Part shown: positions 6,238 to 8,029 of the stretch, piece by piece
Numbering within the stretch: the first letter of the stretch is position 1
Layout: each line of letters opens with the position of its first letter
Origin: Rikenella microfusus
GTDB taxonomy: Bacteria > Bacteroidota > Bacteroidia > Bacteroidales > SZUA-534
Length of the DNA stretch: 8,029 bases
NCBI GenBank assembly: GCA_020719105.1
Contig: DYQV01000109.1
Coordinates: 1 to 8,029, forward strand
Direction: 5' to 3'
The notes under the pieces: generated by a model
Databases searched by the model: none
Told to the model about the DNA's origin: nothing
What the model saw: only the letters and a program-made list of their open reading frames with translations
Position numbers and translations under genes: made by a program

Positions 6238-7584
6238 ATGGAAAAAATAAGATACGAAAGGCCATTCATTATTAAAATGAACGCCGGATTAATGAATAAA
6301 TTTGGTACACAGTCGGTAAACGAACCTGTAACACATATCGAAAGTGTGTCGGTAAAAGGAATGTTGAGCGAATACGGATCGCCGCTGTTTGTAATTTCGG
6401 AAAAACAAATTCGCCGCAATTATCAAAACGCAGTGCGTATTTTCAAAACGCGCTACCCAAAAGTGCAATTTGCATGGTCGTACAAAACCAATTATATGAA
6501 CGCTGTTTGCCGCATTTTCCATCAGGAAGGTTCGTGGGCTGAAGTGGTTTCAGGTTTCGAATACAGCAAAGCTTTGGGAAATGGTGTGCAAGGAAACAAA
6601 ATTATTTTTAACGGGCCGGACAAAAACGATAGCGACCTGATATTAGCAGCACAAAACAATTCGCTGATTCATATCGACCATTACGACGAATTATACTCGC
6701 TTATTCGCCTCAGCGAAGAGCATGGTTTAAAACCACGCATAGCCATCCGCGTAAATATGGATACAGGTATTTATCCTAAATGGGACAGGTTTGGGTTCAA
6801 TTTCGAAAACGGACAAGCTTGGAATGCACTTACACGTATTGCAAACTCTGATAATCTGGAATTGGTTGGTGTTCATTGCCATATCGGTACTTTTATGTTG
6901 TCGCCCACGGCTTATGCCGTTGCTGCACGTAACTTGTGCGAATTGGCTTGGGGCGTAAAAGAACGTTTTGGTAAAATGCTTCAATATATCGATCTTGGCG
7001 GTGGTTTTCCTTCTACTAATACGCTCAAAGGGGCTTATCTTCCGGGAACTGACACAGTTCCTTCTATCGACCAATTTGCCGATGCCATTACCGATGTAAT
7101 TCTCGGATACGGTTTTAAGCACGACGAATTGCCAACCTTGATTCTCGAAAGTGGTAGAACATTAATCGACGATGCGGGTTATTTATTAGGTACAGTATTG
7201 GCTACCAAACGCCTTTCCGACGGACGACGTGCAACAATTCTGGATTTTGGTTTAAATTCCTTATTTACTTCGCTTTGGTACGATCATAAAATTAGTCCGG
7301 CACAAAAGCTGGGCAACCAAACCGAAGAAATGGTGATGTTTGGACCTCTGTGTATGAATATTGATGTGGTGCGCGAAAGTATTACCATGCCCTTGTTGCA
7401 AAAAGGCGATCAGGTGGTGGTACACAAAGTAGGTGCCTACAATATGACACAGTGGATGCAATTCATTACCTACCGTCCGCCTATCGTGTTGATTGATAAT
7501 GATAACAATACACATATTATTCGTAAAGGTGAAGATTTGAAATACATGGAGGAATTGGAACAAATACCGGAACATCTAGTATAG
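6238..7584 (+). CDS. Fold-type III PLP decarboxylase-like enzyme (LysA/ODC family)
   Basis: This 448-residue enzyme has the alanine-racemase-like barrel and C-terminal beta domain of the diaminopimelate/ornithine decarboxylase family. PLP is expected on Lys83 in AWSYKTNY. Phosphate and substrate contacts are seen in GVHCHIGTF (211-219), DLGGGFPS (252-259) and LILESGRTL (301-309). The C-terminal domain has FGPLCMNID (368-376), with the partner-subunit Cys at 372 and Asp at 376, and VGAYNMTQW (398-406) in place of the usual Gly-Ala-Tyr motif. LysA proteins normally read C-E-S-x-D at 372-376; here the Glu and Ser are Met and Asn, which argues against a plain DAP decarboxylase. About 40 residues precede the core. 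The reaction is probably decarboxylation, or less likely racemisation, of an amino acid or its ligated form supplied by the upstream ATP-grasp enzyme. The start at 6238 is the first in-frame ATG after the 33-base gap. Confidence 0.9.
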   Translation: MEKIRYERPFIIKMNAGLMNKFGTQSVNEPVTHIESVSVKGMLSEYGSPLFVISEKQIRRNYQNAVRIFKTRYPKVQFAWSYKTNYMNAVCRIFHQEGSWAEVVSGFEYSKALGNGVQGNKIIFNGPDKNDSDLILAAQNNSLIHIDHYDELYSLIRLSEEHGLKPRIAIRVNMDTGIYPKWDRFGFNFENGQAWNALTRIANSDNLELVGVHCHIGTFMLSPTAYAVAARNLCELAWGVKERFGKMLQYIDLGGGFPSTNTLKGAYLPGTDTVPSIDQFADAITDVILGYGFKHDELPTLILESGRTLIDDAGYLLGTVLATKRLSDGRRATILDFGLNSLFTSLWYDHKISPAQKLGNQTEEMVMFGPLCMNIDVVRESITMPLLQKGDQVVVHKVGAYNMTQWMQFITYRPPIVLIDNDNNTHIIRKGEDLKYMEELEQIPEHLV

Positions 7585-7589
7585 TGGGT

Positions 7590-7608
7590 GACCGACCATA
7601 AGTCGGTC
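7590..7608 (+). terminator. Hairpin just after the PLP gene, possible terminator
   Basis: GACCGAC (7590-7596), loop CATAA and GTCGGTC (7602-7608) form a perfect 7-bp stem five bases after the stop codon. Outer bases GTG and CAC can also pair if a two-base bulge is allowed. No proper U-run follows (the next bases are TCACACGTTTC), so it may end transcription weakly, protect the 3' end of the message, or be another dispersed palindrome. Confidence 0.45.
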
Positions 7609-7766
7609 TCACACGTTTCAAAGGTTTAAAGAGTTTGATTGAACTTTTGCATGTTATTAATGAACTCATTTATAAATAATTGAAATCTATATTACATGAT
7701 AATCAATTGGTTATATGTTTCTGAAATTTGTTTATTTCTAATATGCTTTTACGTTGCAGGCAGCAA

Positions 7767-7862
7767 CCCCCTCTCCTTGAGGAGAGGGCTGGGGTAAGGT
7801 AGATATTTGATATATTGATTTTTCGACCTCACCCCTAACCCCTCTCCTTGAGGAGAGGGGAA
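7767..7862. repeat. Inverted pair of CTCTCC-TTGA-GGAGAG palindromes
   Basis: Two hairpin units face each other around a 25-base AT-rich spacer (7801-7825). The left unit has CCCTCTCC (7769-7776), TTGA and GGAGAGGG (7781-7788), then CTGGGGTAAGGT. The right unit starts ACCTCACCCCTAACC and has CCCCTCTCC (7839-7847), TTGA and GGAGAGGGG (7852-7860). The units are near reverse complements. Bases 7826-7841 are identical to 1345-1360. This repeat type is common between genes in Bacteroidota. The remaining gene-free sequence, 7609-7766 and 7863-7942, shows no reading frame, promoter or structure that I can support. Confidence 0.8.
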
Positions 7863-7942
7863 CAAGACACAGCAAGTAGAAAATTTATCGCATATAAATA
7901 AAGACTTGATAGTCAAAATCATATACATGCGAAAGTTAAATT

Positions 7943-8029
7943 ATGACTTTAAAAAAAGTTTATAAGCGAATGAAGCAATCAACAAAAGATTTTTTTAACG
8001 GAATTCTCAACAGTTATTCCATTATTTTC
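7943..8029 (+). CDS. Start of an unidentified gene cut by the window end
   Basis: The ATG at 7943 opens a frame of 29 codons with no stop, running off the window: MTLKKVYKRMKQS, then TKDFFNGILNSYSIIF. The alternative in-frame ATG at 7970 would give MKQSTKDFFNG. The basic start followed by an amphipathic, then hydrophobic stretch suggests an integral membrane protein. The segment ILNSYSIIF recalls the first helix of urea-transporter-like proteins in Bacteroidota, some fused to M23 peptidases, but this is memory of a short motif and weak evidence. The upstream leader is A-rich (TTTAAATTATG-like context) without a Shine-Dalgarno sequence. It lies 358 bases after the PLP gene behind a hairpin and repeats, so it is probably transcribed separately. 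Confidence 0.5.
   Translation, partial: MTLKKVYKRMKQSTKDFFNGILNSYSIIF

Noticed and set aside
6727..7122. Minus-strand 131-codon frame inside the PLP gene
   Set aside because: It is a shadow of a strongly supported gene with all family motifs on the + strand.
7767..7862. CRISPR array
   Set aside because: There are only two units, in opposite orientation and palindromic, with no regularly spaced direct repeats.

Overview
The window is about 8 kb of low-GC DNA, almost certainly from a member of the Bacteroidota, probably near Bacteroidales. The signs are: TAnnTTTG-type -7 promoter boxes, one with a TTTG -33 box; start codons in A-rich leaders without Shine-Dalgarno sequences; a LytS-type kinase overlapping a LytTR regulator gene; SPII lipoproteins; a decayed BspA-like protein with a type IX secretion-like tail; and interspersed CCCTAACCCC / CTCTCC-TTGA-GGAGAG palindromes. 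All recognisable genes read on the + strand. No tRNA, rRNA, transposase or CRISPR array was seen.

Layout: (1) 1-248, a left edge with a short GC-rich palindrome and a likely promoter. (2) 249-1334, a lipoprotein of unknown function. (3) 1339-1575, an intergenic region filled by a nested inverted repeat. (4) 1628-3476, an overlapping two-component pair: a sensor kinase with four membrane segments and a Met/Pro-rich external loop, and a LytTR response regulator. (5) 3491-3965, a frameshifted remnant of a secreted leucine-rich-repeat protein. (6) 4104-4745, a DUF2202 ferritin-like lipoprotein behind a near-consensus Bacteroidota promoter. (7) 4847-7584, a three-gene cassette with its own promoter: a PqqD-like small protein, a CarB/PylC-like ATP-grasp ligase and a fold-type III PLP decarboxylase-like enzyme. 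(8) 7585-8029, a hairpin, a pair of inverted palindromes and the first 29 codons of another gene that runs off the window.

The most interesting part is region 7. A PqqD-type protein normally presents a peptide to a modifying enzyme. Here it sits in one apparent operon with an ATP-grasp ligase and a LysA-like PLP enzyme, and neither a radical SAM enzyme nor a precursor peptide is visible. This suggests an uncharacterised pathway that activates, ligates and decarboxylates or racemises an amino acid, possibly on a carrier or peptide. The substrate and product cannot be read from the sequence. The two-component pair lies next to the lipoprotein genes, but a regulatory link to them is only inferred.
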